From Chalara sp. BL73 (taxonomy: Eukaryota; Ascomycota; Leotiomycetes; Helotiales), in NCBI GenBank assembly GCA_918026815.1, contig CAKJVC010000017.1:868001-932000 (forward strand): DNA of 64,000 bases, given 5' to 3'. Under the pieces are notes generated by a model. It made no database searches and had not been told where the DNA came from. It saw only the letters and a list, made by a program, of their open reading frames with translations. The translations under genes and the position numbers were made by a program. Below are positions 45,288 through 55,954 of this stretch, in pieces; within the stretch, counting starts at the first letter, position 1, and each line of letters starts with the position of its first letter.

Positions 45288-47907
45288 ATGGACCAACGCC
45301 TAATTGTCCCATCAAACTACCCGTCCCCTCAGCCACTACTTGACCCCAACGGATCACGGGCCCTGCAACCACTGTCTGACGCAGCAGGTAATTCTCAGAT
45401 ATTAGCACTGGCTTCTGCGCATCAATATAATGATACTAAAGACTTTCGCGGCGGCATTAATATGCCCAAGTATATTCCCACGGTACCTCTTCAGCCGCAT
45501 AATAATTTACGACAGCAGCGGTTGGAAACATCACAACTAGGTCTCCGTCGCCAGAGCATCAGAAAGCATAGACACGACAGATATACTGGAAGGCGAAACC
45601 CAATCTACGACTCACCGCAATATAGAGCTTATCGAGACCGGCAAGAAAACACCCGCGACACTGGAGGAGAGAATGATCAAAAATGGCCGGAGGTTCTTGA
45701 AATTGCTTTCCTTGACGGCGAGTAGTACAGCCCGAATGTGCTCACCTATTCGACTGACTAATGTTTAGCTCTCCTACACATCCCAGCTATGGGTCGACGC
45801 AAGTTCTCCTATCAAGGTAAACCCCACGGTCGGAACGAACTGATCAAGGAATATCTCTGGCTGGCATATGTCTACAGCCTTCCACCAGGCGAACGGCCTG
45901 ATCCGAAGATGAGACGTACAAGGAAGCAGGTCTCAAGTCACATCCAGGTCTTGAAAGGCTTTCTCAAAGACCATCCAGCTTGTAAAGATCCTTGCCTCCA
46001 ATTTTACAGCCTGCTAACAGCCAATAGTTCACCGTCTCTTCCCACCCAAGGAGCTTGCAAAGAACGGTTTTGAAGACTCATTTAAGAATGATCCATGTTT
46101 AAAAGCTCTCTCTGAGGGCAGGTTACCAAGCCGGAGATATGCAAGTTTTGATACGGGAAGTATTCAAGTCTCCATGTGCCCGTCAACACTGTGGTTACAC
46201 ATCACAGACTCGCCGAACGAGGACGATGCGATTTCTCACAGATATACAAGGCTGCATACACAACGTCCACGAGAGAACCTAGAGTTCGTTCCAAATTGGC
46301 GTCAAAGGTTTCCCCACTTAGAGAGACTATATTTATTGAACGAGCTTAACTGTGATATTATTCACATGGACGCAACACTTGAGCTGATGGAAACGCACGT
46401 CCCGAATGGATCATTCTTAACCGCCAAAACCGAGATAGCCATTCCTGGAAGGGAGCTGGAGGGGTGTGTTTGGAAAACAACGACTAACCTCATGAGGCCA
46501 CCTGAACTCTATAGAGATAGTGTAAAGGATTCACATGGGCAGGTACACGAAAGCGCTGCGCATGTGCTATCTGTGAATGACAAGGAGATTCGCATCAAGC
46601 TTCCTTTTCCACCAACATCTTGGGCACATGTTTTCACGAGTCTCACGGAACTGCAAGCAAGATACGATGAGCAGAGACGAAACAGCGCATATGGCGAAGA
46701 TTTAGTCACAGGCGTCCGGCCTGCACGAGAGTATGTTGAGCAGATATCTATGTTTCAGGAGGTTAAGTCTTCCAATGGCCCTAATCAGCCATATGTTCGC
46801 CGAGGCATCCTCATCTGGACATTTCATAAAGCGAGACATGGTGAACAGGGGTTGACGACCTGGAGATACCTCAATCCAGCTCCTCCTCGAAGCTCGTGTA
46901 TGTCACCTTCGAACCCTAGCCAACATTATATGGCAAGCATGAATGAGAACTTCAACTCGTTCATGGATACGTCGTTGCCGCTACAGTCATCAAACATGTT
47001 GGACACATTCGCGCAAGGTATCTCAACACCAGTAGCGAACCCTGGACTGCAGTCACCATTTGAATCTTTTGACTATTCATACCCACCCCATCCACCCGAA
47101 GTGCCTGTTGAACACCTCGGTTTCTCACCAGACACTGCAATGGATGGCCAGGCTTCTCTCGTTGACGAGGCGGTTACTCTGGACGCCTATATGTCAAATA
47201 GCAACGTCAACTTAGGGGGATACGACCAAAATGCTGGTGCATGGAATATCCCAAATACCGAACCCTTTGATGCCAATTCGACGTGGCCTAACTACCATGT
47301 GCTACCTTCGAATACTGCCCAAGCTGGCTGGCAACCTGATTCCGGAAATCAATGGCACGAGGCATCCGAACCCAAGCAGGAAACTTGGGCGGATGGAGCA
47401 GAGGGAAGAATTGACTGGCAGCGTCTAGATGTCGCACATGATATGCCGGAACGCGATGTGCACGAACCTGATACCCAGGATAACCAAGATTGGCATGATT
47501 CTGGTGCAGAGCAACCAGAAAAACAACATGACTGGAGCAGGAGTGTCGATGCTGGCGCAGCAGAGCAGGCTAGCGAAAACAAGTGGACACATACACATGA
47601 AATAGTACCAGAGCATCAATGGGACGTAATGGACCAAGAAAATGGGCTAGATCACGCCTGGTCCGGTACCAGCCACGACACCACTACCACTAATGAACTA
47701 CCCCACGATGAGCACGGCATGAACGTTAGGCTTTCTCCCTGGACGGACGCTGGAAGTGACATCAACAATCCCACCCGTAATATTCATGATGGTACTCTCC
47801 CAGATATCACTGCCGGGATTGTGGATGAGAAGGATCAGAGCTGGATGTGTAGCGATGGGGAAATCGACTATGATCAACTGGCGGAGAAGCTCAAACAGGA
47901 GAGCTGA
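45288..47907 (+). CDS. TEA/ATTS-domain transcription factor (AbaA/Tec1 type)
   Basis: Developmental regulator. Exons 45288-45717, 45769-45981 and 46028-47907 give 2523 nt and 840 aa. The TEA DNA-binding domain (about residues 130-210) begins [15 protein letters not shown], continues [40 protein letters not shown], and ends [20 protein letters not shown]. Closing the frame across intron 1 requires a GC donor (45718). Intron 2 (46 bp) has a branch site CTAAC. The C-terminal half is acidic and carries many Trp in W-x(n)-D/E settings, as in transactivating tails. The family controls conidiophore or hyphal development in ascomycetes. A name such as abaA would need orthology evidence. The start ATG at 45288 is the first in frame; the in-frame codon at 45249 is a GTG. 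Confidence 0.9.
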
Positions 47908-48531
47908 GCTGTCTCTTTCATTATAGTTCGCTTCTTAATTAATACGATGTAGATGTCGTCGCCCTAATTTTCATGTAGCATGAGTGAGAGTGCAATTTGT
48001 TACTAGTTTCTAAACTGAATCAGACTTCTTTGCAAGCTCTGTTGTTCCAAGGGAAACTTAGTTCAAACTTGCACAAAGAGCATTGTTTTACACAATGGTG
48101 TTTTTCCGTCGAACAATATTCTGTCCCGTCAAATTTGGCAAATATCACTACTAACCTCCAATTAGTGGTGCTTTCACTCCATGGGAAGCTTATAAAGCCT
48201 TTGTGTTGAAGAACAAAAGAAAACTTCGGAGATAAAAGGGTGATCTTAAAGATGATGCTGAACAATAAAATTGTTTCTTTCAACCCAAAATTCCTCGCAC
48301 AGGACCTAAGGTCTCCCACAGAAACCAATCTTTGAATACTTGCAGATGGTTCGTTGAGATGTTTTATACCACAAGTGCCGAACAAAATCTTCAAGTTCTA
48401 CAATTATGATGATATACCCACCAAAATTCCCAGCTCCTCATCTCACTCTCTACTGAAGCATCAACAACAATAGGCTCACAGATAGTCCTGATTGACATTC
48501 TATACAGCCCAGAACAGAAAATCTAGTAAAT
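47908..48531. other. Intergenic, no gene seen
   Basis: Between two genes on the same strand. No coding features. The minus-strand frame at 48020-48394 is unsupported. Confidence 0.5.
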
Positions 48532-49569
48532 ATGGATGTCCTTGATTACCGACGTAGTCGAGGAGAGATCCACACGCCACTGGAGCCAGAAAATATCGAC
48601 TCGCTCTCCCCGGAAGATTCCACTTGTCCAATCTGCTTTACGCAATATAACCGCCCGATGGCTATACCCGTCAGAACACGATGCGGCCATCTGTTCTGCC
48701 GAGCCTGCCTCCAAACAACGATGAAAGGTCTCAAAGTAATCTGCCCGCTCTGCAGAGGCATCCTAGCGGAACGCATCATGCCAGAGCGAGCAGCGCAACC
48801 GGTAAGTGACTTCACTGATGCGGAGCAAATGTACAACTTCGAGACGCTGATGAACTTGCTGACCGACCAGATTGCCCGGTTCAATGGTCTCGTGCATGGC
48901 AACGAATATGTCAACCAGGAGCGCCACCGCATCGCCGACGACCTCCTCTGGATGCTGAACAAGCTATGCACCGTCTTCCGGCACTATTTCGGCGACCCAA
49001 CGCGGCCGATGGACGCCAATATGAACGTGAGATACTTCCTGCTGGACGCCTCGTTCGGGGTCGATGGTGGGCCAGGCCCCGTCTCGGATTTCCTCCGCAC
49101 CATCGGCGCCAGGGTGGTCGTCCAGCCTGCCGACAACGAGGCCCTGGACTCGGTCATCGGCCATGGCGCTGACGCCCTCATCTACGAATACCACGTCCAG
49201 CGGACCGCCCACGTCATTCAACAGATGGCGGCGAACCTCGACGATATCGGCGGCCGCCAGAGGGCGCCGCACCATGGGTTTCGGGCGCGCATGCGGGAGC
49301 ACATGGAGCAGCTGGAACGGGGCATCACGAACCTGCGGGAGGAGCTGGATCTGCAGGTCGCGTCCTGGCAGAACGAGTGGCGGCGGCTGAACGGGGGACC
49401 CCTGGGTTTCGATGCCCAGCATCTTCATCAAGACTTGGAGCATCAAAGACTTTTGCTGCAGGATCATCGGGAGATTATGGAGTTCTTGGATGGCCGAGCG
49501 CAGGAAAGTATAGATCGGCTGCGAGACGCATTAAATGGTCCGGGTAGAGCAAATCTCGAACAGTTGTGA
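48532..49569 (+). CDS. RING-finger protein (C3HC4), probable E3 ubiquitin ligase
   Basis: Single-exon protein of 345 aa. A C3HC4 RING finger occupies residues 32-74: CPIC, then C51 and H53 (RCGHLFCRAC), with C71 and C74 (CPLC). Spacing (2-15-1-2-2-11-2) is canonical, so all eight zinc ligands are present. The rest has no recognised domain; it is alpha-helical, with QMAANLDDIGG and an extended heptad-like region (MREHMEQLERGITNLREEL, LEHQRLLLQDHREIMEFL) that could form a coiled coil. The GC content of 48.9-49.5 kb is well above that of the flanks. RING domains usually recruit E2 enzymes to ubiquitinate substrates; the target is unknown. Confidence 0.85.
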   Translation: MDVLDYRRSRGEIHTPLEPENIDSLSPEDSTCPICFTQYNRPMAIPVRTRCGHLFCRACLQTTMKGLKVICPLCRGILAERIMPERAAQPVSDFTDAEQMYNFETLMNLLTDQIARFNGLVHGNEYVNQERHRIADDLLWMLNKLCTVFRHYFGDPTRPMDANMNVRYFLLDASFGVDGGPGPVSDFLRTIGARVVVQPADNEALDSVIGHGADALIYEYHVQRTAHVIQQMAANLDDIGGRQRAPHHGFRARMREHMEQLERGITNLREELDLQVASWQNEWRRLNGGPLGFDAQHLHQDLEHQRLLLQDHREIMEFLDGRAQESIDRLRDALNGPGRANLEQL

Positions 49570-51828
49570 GAATTCGGCAATAAATTATGGTTTCTGGGAA
49601 GTAAGCATTATTATAATTTGTCAATGTGAGCCCTTTTTTTCCGTTGATATGTTTCAATTAATAACGTACAGGCTCTGAAGACAAACTATGATTATCCCCA
49701 TCTAAATAAATAACGTGAAGTGAGAACATCCAAGTAACTACAGACCAAGCAGGTAAGACTTAATAATATCGCTATTGGCCAGCTGCCATATCTCTATACA
49801 TTCAAAACCCTTGTATGTGTATCCACGCTAAACCCAGTAGATGGCAACGCCTGCGTAAATAGCTGGCTTACCCATCAGGTTCAAGAAATACCAAGATAAA
49901 ATGATATAGCGTAGAATGCCACCTTTACATTTGTTTATAGATGTAACGTCTGTCCCTGTGTGCCGAGACGCACCCTGTAACGAGACAAAACGTAGGTACT
50001 TCGAGTTCAAGCAACTTTAAATCTATAAACGTGTTAAAGCTTCTATTTATTTTATTTAAATTGTATTATATACCTCTCCTGAACACTCCTGACCTATTAG
50101 TTCCGAAAATTATTACCGCATCGTCGCCGCCCTCTTGAATTTACAGAGGGCCTCTTTTAACATTATAATAAACCCTTCGACTCGCAACCCTACCATCAAG
50201 ATTTTTCCGCCCTTTAAACTCATAAAACGATTAGATATAGATACCAGGTTTTATTATAATACTAAAACATTATTCTTAGTCTTATGGCGGCCAGGGCGCT
50301 ATAACGGAGCTACACAGGCTGATACCTCCTCTAATCAAGCGGAGGACGACGGCTGAACACCTGTACGCGGTGCCCTCTACGAACCTGGAATCAATATTAC
50401 TCTCCTGAGGCAGTTTAATAGCGATTCCAGAGCCAAGTTTTAGCCCATACAGTGATTTGGAAGGATTTTTGAGGTTTAAGTAAAAGTGAAAGCAGAGTTT
50501 TCACGCTAAAGCCAAAGGTTTTTCTGAAAAAAGTATTACTTCGAGTCAACAACAAATCTTTTACGATACCGAAAAACGAGTTAAAACCCGATTTTAGCTA
50601 TTTTCGAACCAACTTTCAATTATTTGCACTTGTTTACTATACGAATTTCGAAACACACAACGTAAAAAAGCTAAAAAAGTAAACTAAAGGAACAGTGGAA
50701 AGTTACACGTACGACAAAATCACAACACAAGCATTTAAGTGGCTCGTACTTTCGATAAATATATACTTACGACCGAAAGAAGAATCGCGAAAAAAAGTCG
50801 ACAAAGCGAAAGTTGTAATGAAGAAAAGCGTGTAAGAAACGAAAAGATCGACGGACATAAAAAAAAGACTTTTTTTATTAATAAGACTCGATCTTCAACA
50901 CTTACTAGAATATATAAAAGGTTTTAGAAGAAGTGTGTTAAAGCTACTAGTCTATTAATATTGGCCAGTAGAGTCCTTGTAGGGTACTTGTGCTTTTGCT
51001 TTTTCTTTTTTACTTTCGGACAAAAGCATATTCAGGACCACAACTGTTATTAGGATCGCGAAGCTCACGAGAAGGGCCTGCCTGAGGGCCAGGCCTGGGG
51101 GCCTAGCCGTGTTACATAATCCTCGACTGATACAGCACGTTAAAAGGAATAATAATAATAATAATAGTCCTCTAATCAAGCGAGCAAAGATCCTGGTTAG
51201 CTGCGTCGTGGGTTACAGTAGTCTCGGTAAAATTTATTGTATTTTTATGTAATGATTCTGTAGCTGCTAAATGTGTGGCTGTGCGTACCTTACCTAGAAC
51301 ATCCTCCGATCAAGCAAAGTGGCCCTGTGCGTAGCCAAAATGTTTCTGTCGCGACGAGCTTCCGACTTTTCACTTCCGGCTTTCACTTGCGATTTTTCTT
51401 TCCTGCCAAATTGTTTTACACTCTGCCTAGAACGAACGCAATTTTTAGCCATCGCCTCCAAGGGGAATCCGCTCCACTTGCAAAATTGCCGACGAGTTCA
51501 AAGATGACCTTTATCGATGGTAGAGTCCGTAAGGGTTGAAGGACTGCCGGGAGGAGCCAACGATGACTTAGTGAAGACGATAATAGCAGCTCAGATGGTG
51601 ACAATGTAGCACGACACAACTTACTGTAGTATATGCCTGTGATTGGTGCCGGTCTAACAACTGTGAGCAAACGATTTTGATCACGTGGGACGAATGGCTT
51701 GGTTAGCTCGACTGGTTTTCAGGAAAAGCAATGTGAATATGGCTGTTACGACTTCATCCTACTCCACCGACCTGCTCTAACCCGGGAGAGCACGTGATAT
51801 TCTGAATGGACCGCAATCATCTCAATCT
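49570..51828. other. AT-rich region with decayed repeats
   Basis: This 2.3-kb stretch is AT-rich, especially 49.6-50.3 kb and 50.45-50.95 kb, with no intact gene. A 43-bp segment (49944-49986) recurs inverted at 53951-53993. The minus-strand frame at 49828-50010 spans that segment and is protein-like (LQGASRHTGTDVTSINK). Another frame at 50955-51179 encodes a hydrophobic stretch. These look like remains of an element damaged by RIP-like mutation. Confidence 0.5.
49944..49986 (-). repeat. 43-bp inverted repeat copy, left
   Basis: The reverse complement matches 53951-53993 at 40 of 43 positions. See the partner copy. Confidence 0.7.
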
Positions 51829-52944
51829 ATGCAGACAAGGTTTATGATGAGTGAATCAAGGTATCAGCTCGTGGAGTCGCTCTACGGCCCTGGCACTACA
51901 GCAGGCTGGCTTCTGACGATATGCTCTGTTCTTCTCTCGTGGCTGTTCAATCCTCGGCTGAAAAAAGTCGATCATATCACGAACGATTTCATAGCGACCC
52001 TGACGCTTCCTTTTATTGCGTCCGCGCACGTAATTTTCCAACTACTCCGACTTCCAGCGACGCCTCTAGAGGTTTTCACATCCCCCGCTCCAGAAATGGT
52101 TCAACGGGCTGCGGCAATTGCAACCCCCCTTAACATCTGCCAAACCTTCAGTATGTTCGCTCTCTTACTGTTCGCGATTTCGGCTTGGCGGCTGCAGGTC
52201 AAAAGAGCGGCTCTGATCTTTGTCGCTGGAGTGCTCAGCTGGGCCACGGTGAATGCTGTCTTTGTAGCGCATCAGGTCAGTCAAACTCAGCATGCAGTCC
52301 TCGGAAACCAGGATTCTTATCCCACAGTCATCTCTGCAGTGCGCCGGACCGATGCACATCAGCAAAGTAACTTTGAAATGCGAACGTCGGACAAGTTTGC
52401 ATTGGGAATTGGTCTCGGCGCATTCATTTTTAGCCTCCTGATGTTTACCCTTCCAGTCCTTCTTCTAGTGCGTAGGAAAATAGGCACCGATTCGAGCCCG
52501 GCTGAAAACCAAGAAATGGATAGTTCCCAACGAAGAACTACATCAAGTATCCCCGCCATTAGTAGAGGCATTAAAAGGGCGTGGATGAAAAGTACAGCTT
52601 TTATAAGTGGACTTTCGACACCAATCGCCTTTGGAGTAGCGATTCTTATGTCCACTGGCGTGTTGACAGGTGAAGGGTTCACTCTGAAATATCAGCCATT
52701 CTTCATTCCAAAAACGAGTACGAGCACTCGAAGTCTTGATCAATTGGTTGCGCTAGCCGGCGGCGGTATTACGTTTCTTTTTAGTGTATTCGATGCAGTG
52801 ACGGAGACCCGGGGGTCATCTTCCACTACACAAGAGGAAACCCATATCATGGCGAGCTTAGGAAGGCCAGGTTCTGGAGCAGTTCACCTTTCTGATCCAA
52901 GTTCAGACCAGCGATCAACCGAACTACGCAGGAGATCGATCTAA
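51829..52944 (+). CDS. Orphan multi-pass membrane protein (about seven helices)
   Basis: Intronless ORF of 371 aa with no recognised family. The start may be 51829 or the inner ATG at 51844 (MMSESRYQLVE). Hydrophobic helices: GWLLTICSVLLSWLF, LTLPFIASAHVIFQLL, SMFALLLFAISAW, LIFVAGVLSWATVNAVFVA, FALGIGLGAFIFSLLMFTLPVLLLV, TPIAFGVAILMSTGVL and LVALAGGGITFLFSVF, so six or seven spans. The C-terminal 50 residues are polar, Ser- and Arg-rich, and probably cytoplasmic. No transporter, receptor or enzyme signature is visible. The gene sits between AT-rich decayed sequence and a TPR relic. Confidence 0.75.
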   Translation: MQTRFMMSESRYQLVESLYGPGTTAGWLLTICSVLLSWLFNPRLKKVDHITNDFIATLTLPFIASAHVIFQLLRLPATPLEVFTSPAPEMVQRAAAIATPLNICQTFSMFALLLFAISAWRLQVKRAALIFVAGVLSWATVNAVFVAHQVSQTQHAVLGNQDSYPTVISAVRRTDAHQQSNFEMRTSDKFALGIGLGAFIFSLLMFTLPVLLLVRRKIGTDSSPAENQEMDSSQRRTTSSIPAISRGIKRAWMKSTAFISGLSTPIAFGVAILMSTGVLTGEGFTLKYQPFFIPKTSTSTRSLDQLVALAGGGITFLFSVFDAVTETRGSSSTTQEETHIMASLGRPGSGAVHLSDPSSDQRSTELRRRSI

Positions 52945-52974
52945 ATAGGTCATTTCCCCCTAGTCGCTGTCTCA

Positions 52975-53151
52975 TTGGAGGTGCAAGTGATGGAGACAAG
53001 AAAGAGAGTATTAAGGCACGAGCATCCAGACACGCTGGCTAGCATGGGCAACTTGGCTTCGACATTTTGGAATCAAAGACACTGGAATGAGGCTGGAGAC
53101 TTGTTTCTGCAAGTGATGGAGACAAGAAACAGGCAGTTAGGACCAGACTGA
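52975..53151 (+). pseudogene. Tetratricopeptide (TPR/kinesin-light-chain type) relic
   Basis: This frame reads LEVQVMETRKRVLRHEHPDTLASM, then NLASTFWNQRHWNEAGDLF and LQVMETRNRQLGPD before a TGA. The pattern is the 42-residue TPR unit found at the C-terminus of many fungal NLR-like (NB-ARC/NACHT-TPR) proteins. Only about one and a third repeats remain and there is no nucleotide-binding domain nearby. This is a relic, probably from a gene family that recombines easily. Confidence 0.7.
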
Positions 53152-54493
53152 CGATTACACTCATCGCCACGTGACACCACCTGTAACCCCTAATACTACT
53201 TAAGAAGCTCCTGGTCATCCTGAGATGGGTTCTGGAATACTGGCACGTGACTGCCCTTCATGTATATTTATGGCTCATCTACCTTCATCCTTCTCTTTTT
53301 CTTCTCCTCGTCTCCTTAGCTTTAGATCCTCGTATATAGGCAATCTGCTACAAGATCAGGGCAGTACGGCACACCCGCCTTATCCTTGTCTGGCTCTGTC
53401 CATCTTAGCCTACCGTGGTGATGGTGTTGTGAAGGGGACGAGTGACAGCGCAAGTCATCAGCGTGCTGCGACGCACCTGCTTATGGAAAGTTCGAGAAGC
53501 CTGCTCTTACGCCACGCACATGACAAAACCTGAGAATAGTAGCTGAGTGGCTGAGAATAGTGGGTGAGGAAAATATAGCGAGCGCGGACTTTGAATACAG
53601 TATATTGTAACCAAGTAATGCATATTACTAAGCACTAAATACTGAACTAAAACAAGTGGCGTTTATGCCCCTCTCCGTCTTCAAAATTTGGAACCATATT
53701 CCTTCGTCACAGGACCTTTCCCCAAGTGCTCCGAATATTAAATAGACTCTAATGGTCCCGATTAAGCAAGGGGGAACAGCCAAAACAGCGATTAGTACCG
53801 TGATTAAAACGATCGACAGCATGATCAACCACAATCTTTCTCTATTGCTAAGTGGTCTCCTTAGGGGGAAATAGTGAAAGAAAGTGACATATTAGTAACA
53901 ACTTCGCAGACTTACTAAGGAAAAATTTATGATTCCAAAACTATAGATTCGTCTCGTGACAGGGTGCGTCTCGCTACACAGGGACAGACGTTAGCCTCCT
54001 CTTGCAGACTGCGGAATCAAAGAACGAGAATTAAAGACGAGTTGTGAGAGAGATATCGAGAAATGGAAGGTCAGATTTAAAGGCTTTCATTAAAAATAGA
54101 TCGTAGTTATTACAAGGTAATCAAGCATATGCAAACTCATGAATTATTTCATTGGATGGATTCAGGGGCTCGGTTAGTTAAGGGGCAGCAATCGTATTTT
54201 CACATGATTCACAATAGGAGCAGGGGTAAGGTATCCACATTAGGTATTACTACGAAGGTGCGATATAAGAGTGTAATATGATCTTTTCTCTAGGAGGGAG
54301 CTTTGTGTTCAACTCGAATATTATTCTTATACTTTGTACTTGTTATTAGGATATTACTTCTCGCACTGATACATACGTACTTCCGCCGACCCAACCTCAG
54401 TCTTAGTAATTACTCTAGTAGGTATTGCCTTAGCCGTAATACGCATGACCAGGAATCACGAAAATGCTTTCATTAATAGCACCATCTTAAGAA
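53152..54493. other. Gene-poor region with inverted repeat copy
   Basis: No intact gene in 1.3 kb. The right copy of the 43-bp repeat lies at 53951-53993. A minus-strand frame at 53628-53834 encodes a hydrophobic N-terminal segment (VLITVLIAVLAVPPCLIGTI) and a tail without known motif. Confidence 0.5.
53951..53993 (+). repeat. 43-bp inverted repeat copy, right
   Basis: Matches the reverse complement of 49944-49986 at 40 of 43 positions (starts GTCTCGTGACAGGGTGCGTC). The two copies lie about 4 kb apart and flank the orphan membrane protein gene and the TPR relic. Their direction (inverted) and loss of further similarity on both sides are consistent with an ancient element or a conserved gene fragment. 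Confidence 0.7.
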
Positions 54494-55954
54494 TCACCTC
54501 TTTTCTTTCTCCCTCAGCGCTTCAGGCGCAGTCCCGACATCTTTCTCGTGCTCATCATCCGCACTGCCAGCCCCAAAAGTCCGAATCACCAACCACGCCG
54601 GAAGCAATGAAACGCCCCAAAGCCCAAAGTTGACATACGGGCCCCCAACCGCCGCGATGATAGGAATCGCATTCAATCCATAACTCAGGGCCTGCCAAGC
54701 CGACTCGGTGCCGCGCAGTAAAGCCGCGAGCCGGATGGTTTCCTGCGGACTCTTTGATATGCGGCCGATGATGAAGAATGCAAAATTGTAGTTGAGCTGG
54801 AATCCAGCTACGAGAAACACGAATACGCCGAATGCGCGCCCAAACCCCGGATCGGTCCAGTCGTACACGGGCTGAGTAGAATGGAACTCGGTTACGTTGA
54901 CGGTGAGCCAGAGCCACCATGCCCCCTGCGTGATCATGATGACGGCAAATGCCACACGAGACCGGATTTTCAGGGCAATTTGGTTCTGGTCGAGCCAGAC
55001 ACCTAGTAGATTGCCTGCGATGACGGCCACGATGCCCGAGATAAAGGATCCTAGGGCTCTGGCGCGCACGCTGAACCACAGCGCGATATAAGTAAAGAAA
55101 ATAGCTTCTGAGTACACGCCCTGTCCGATCCATAGGATGATAAGCAGGAACTCTTTCTTGAGAAACGTGCGGGTCGTGGCCTTGATCTCCTGCCAGGGGT
55201 TGTCGAAGATGGTCAGTTCTACCGGGGTCCCGTCACGCCGCTGCACTTTTGCGGGTGATGAGAGCAGAAATGCTACGAAGGGTCCACAGGCTTGCAAAGC
55301 GATGAAGATCAGGTAGACCCTCCACGACACTGAACCGGCCTCGTTGCGGTCCGCGTTGAGGCCCAAGTTAATAGCGCCGCCCATAATTTGGCCCAGTCTC
55401 GTCCAAGTAAGCCAGTACGCTACTAAGCGACCTCTATTCCTGGGCTCGGGATAGGCAATTCCAATCGCAGCCTCGGCCGCCCAGAAGATGCCTGCGGAGA
55501 TACCACAGCATGCAGCGCCGAAGAGGACGAGCCATTCGACTCCATACCGGTTATTCAAGTACAGACCGGCGCTGTAGGGTGCGAAGCCGATGGTCCCGGC
55601 AACCAAGGCACCCTTGATACCGATATACTTGACGATAGAACTAGTCAGCCAGCACGAAATGATCATGAGGCAGAAGGTGAGCGCGTTGGCTGTGTTGACT
55701 AAGTATGGCCGTTGGGCGCCGCCAGCGCCAAGCGAGTTCATTGCGCCCCAGAGGCCTGGGGCTGCAAAGCTGCAGATCCCGAGGATCGTTGCGTTAAAAA
55801 ATGGTGTGCGGTACCATTTTACTATTATTTTTGGTCAGCAAGTGGGATATTGATAGGTTGTTTCATGGTTCAAGTGCTGCAGCTTACTGGTCTTAAGATT
55901 CTGACGAGATGTTCCTTCAAGGTCTGAAGAAGAGATATCTGGTTGGTCTGCCAT
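54494..55954 (-). CDS. UNC-93-like major facilitator superfamily transporter
   Basis: Plasma-membrane-type transporter of the fungal UNC-93/DUF895 branch of the MFS. Exons 55888-55954 and 54494-55821 (intron 55822-55887, 66 bp) give 1395 nt and 464 aa. It starts MADQPDISSSDLEGTSRQNLK and joins to KWYRTPFFNATILG. A typical first helix with CSFAAPGLWGAMNSLGAGG follows, then WLVLFGAACCGISAGIFWAAEAAIGIAYPEP, and a second half with WFSVRARALGSFISGIVAVIAG. The length (about 460 aa) and 11-12 predicted helices match fungal members. The substrate is unknown. Confidence 0.9.

Noticed and set aside
48546..49467. Long minus-strand frames opposite the RING gene
   Set aside because: Result of high GC content; the RING frame has all eight zinc ligands.
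51690..51760. tRNA-like A-box sequence
   Set aside because: No matching B-box or cloverleaf could be drawn within the expected distance.
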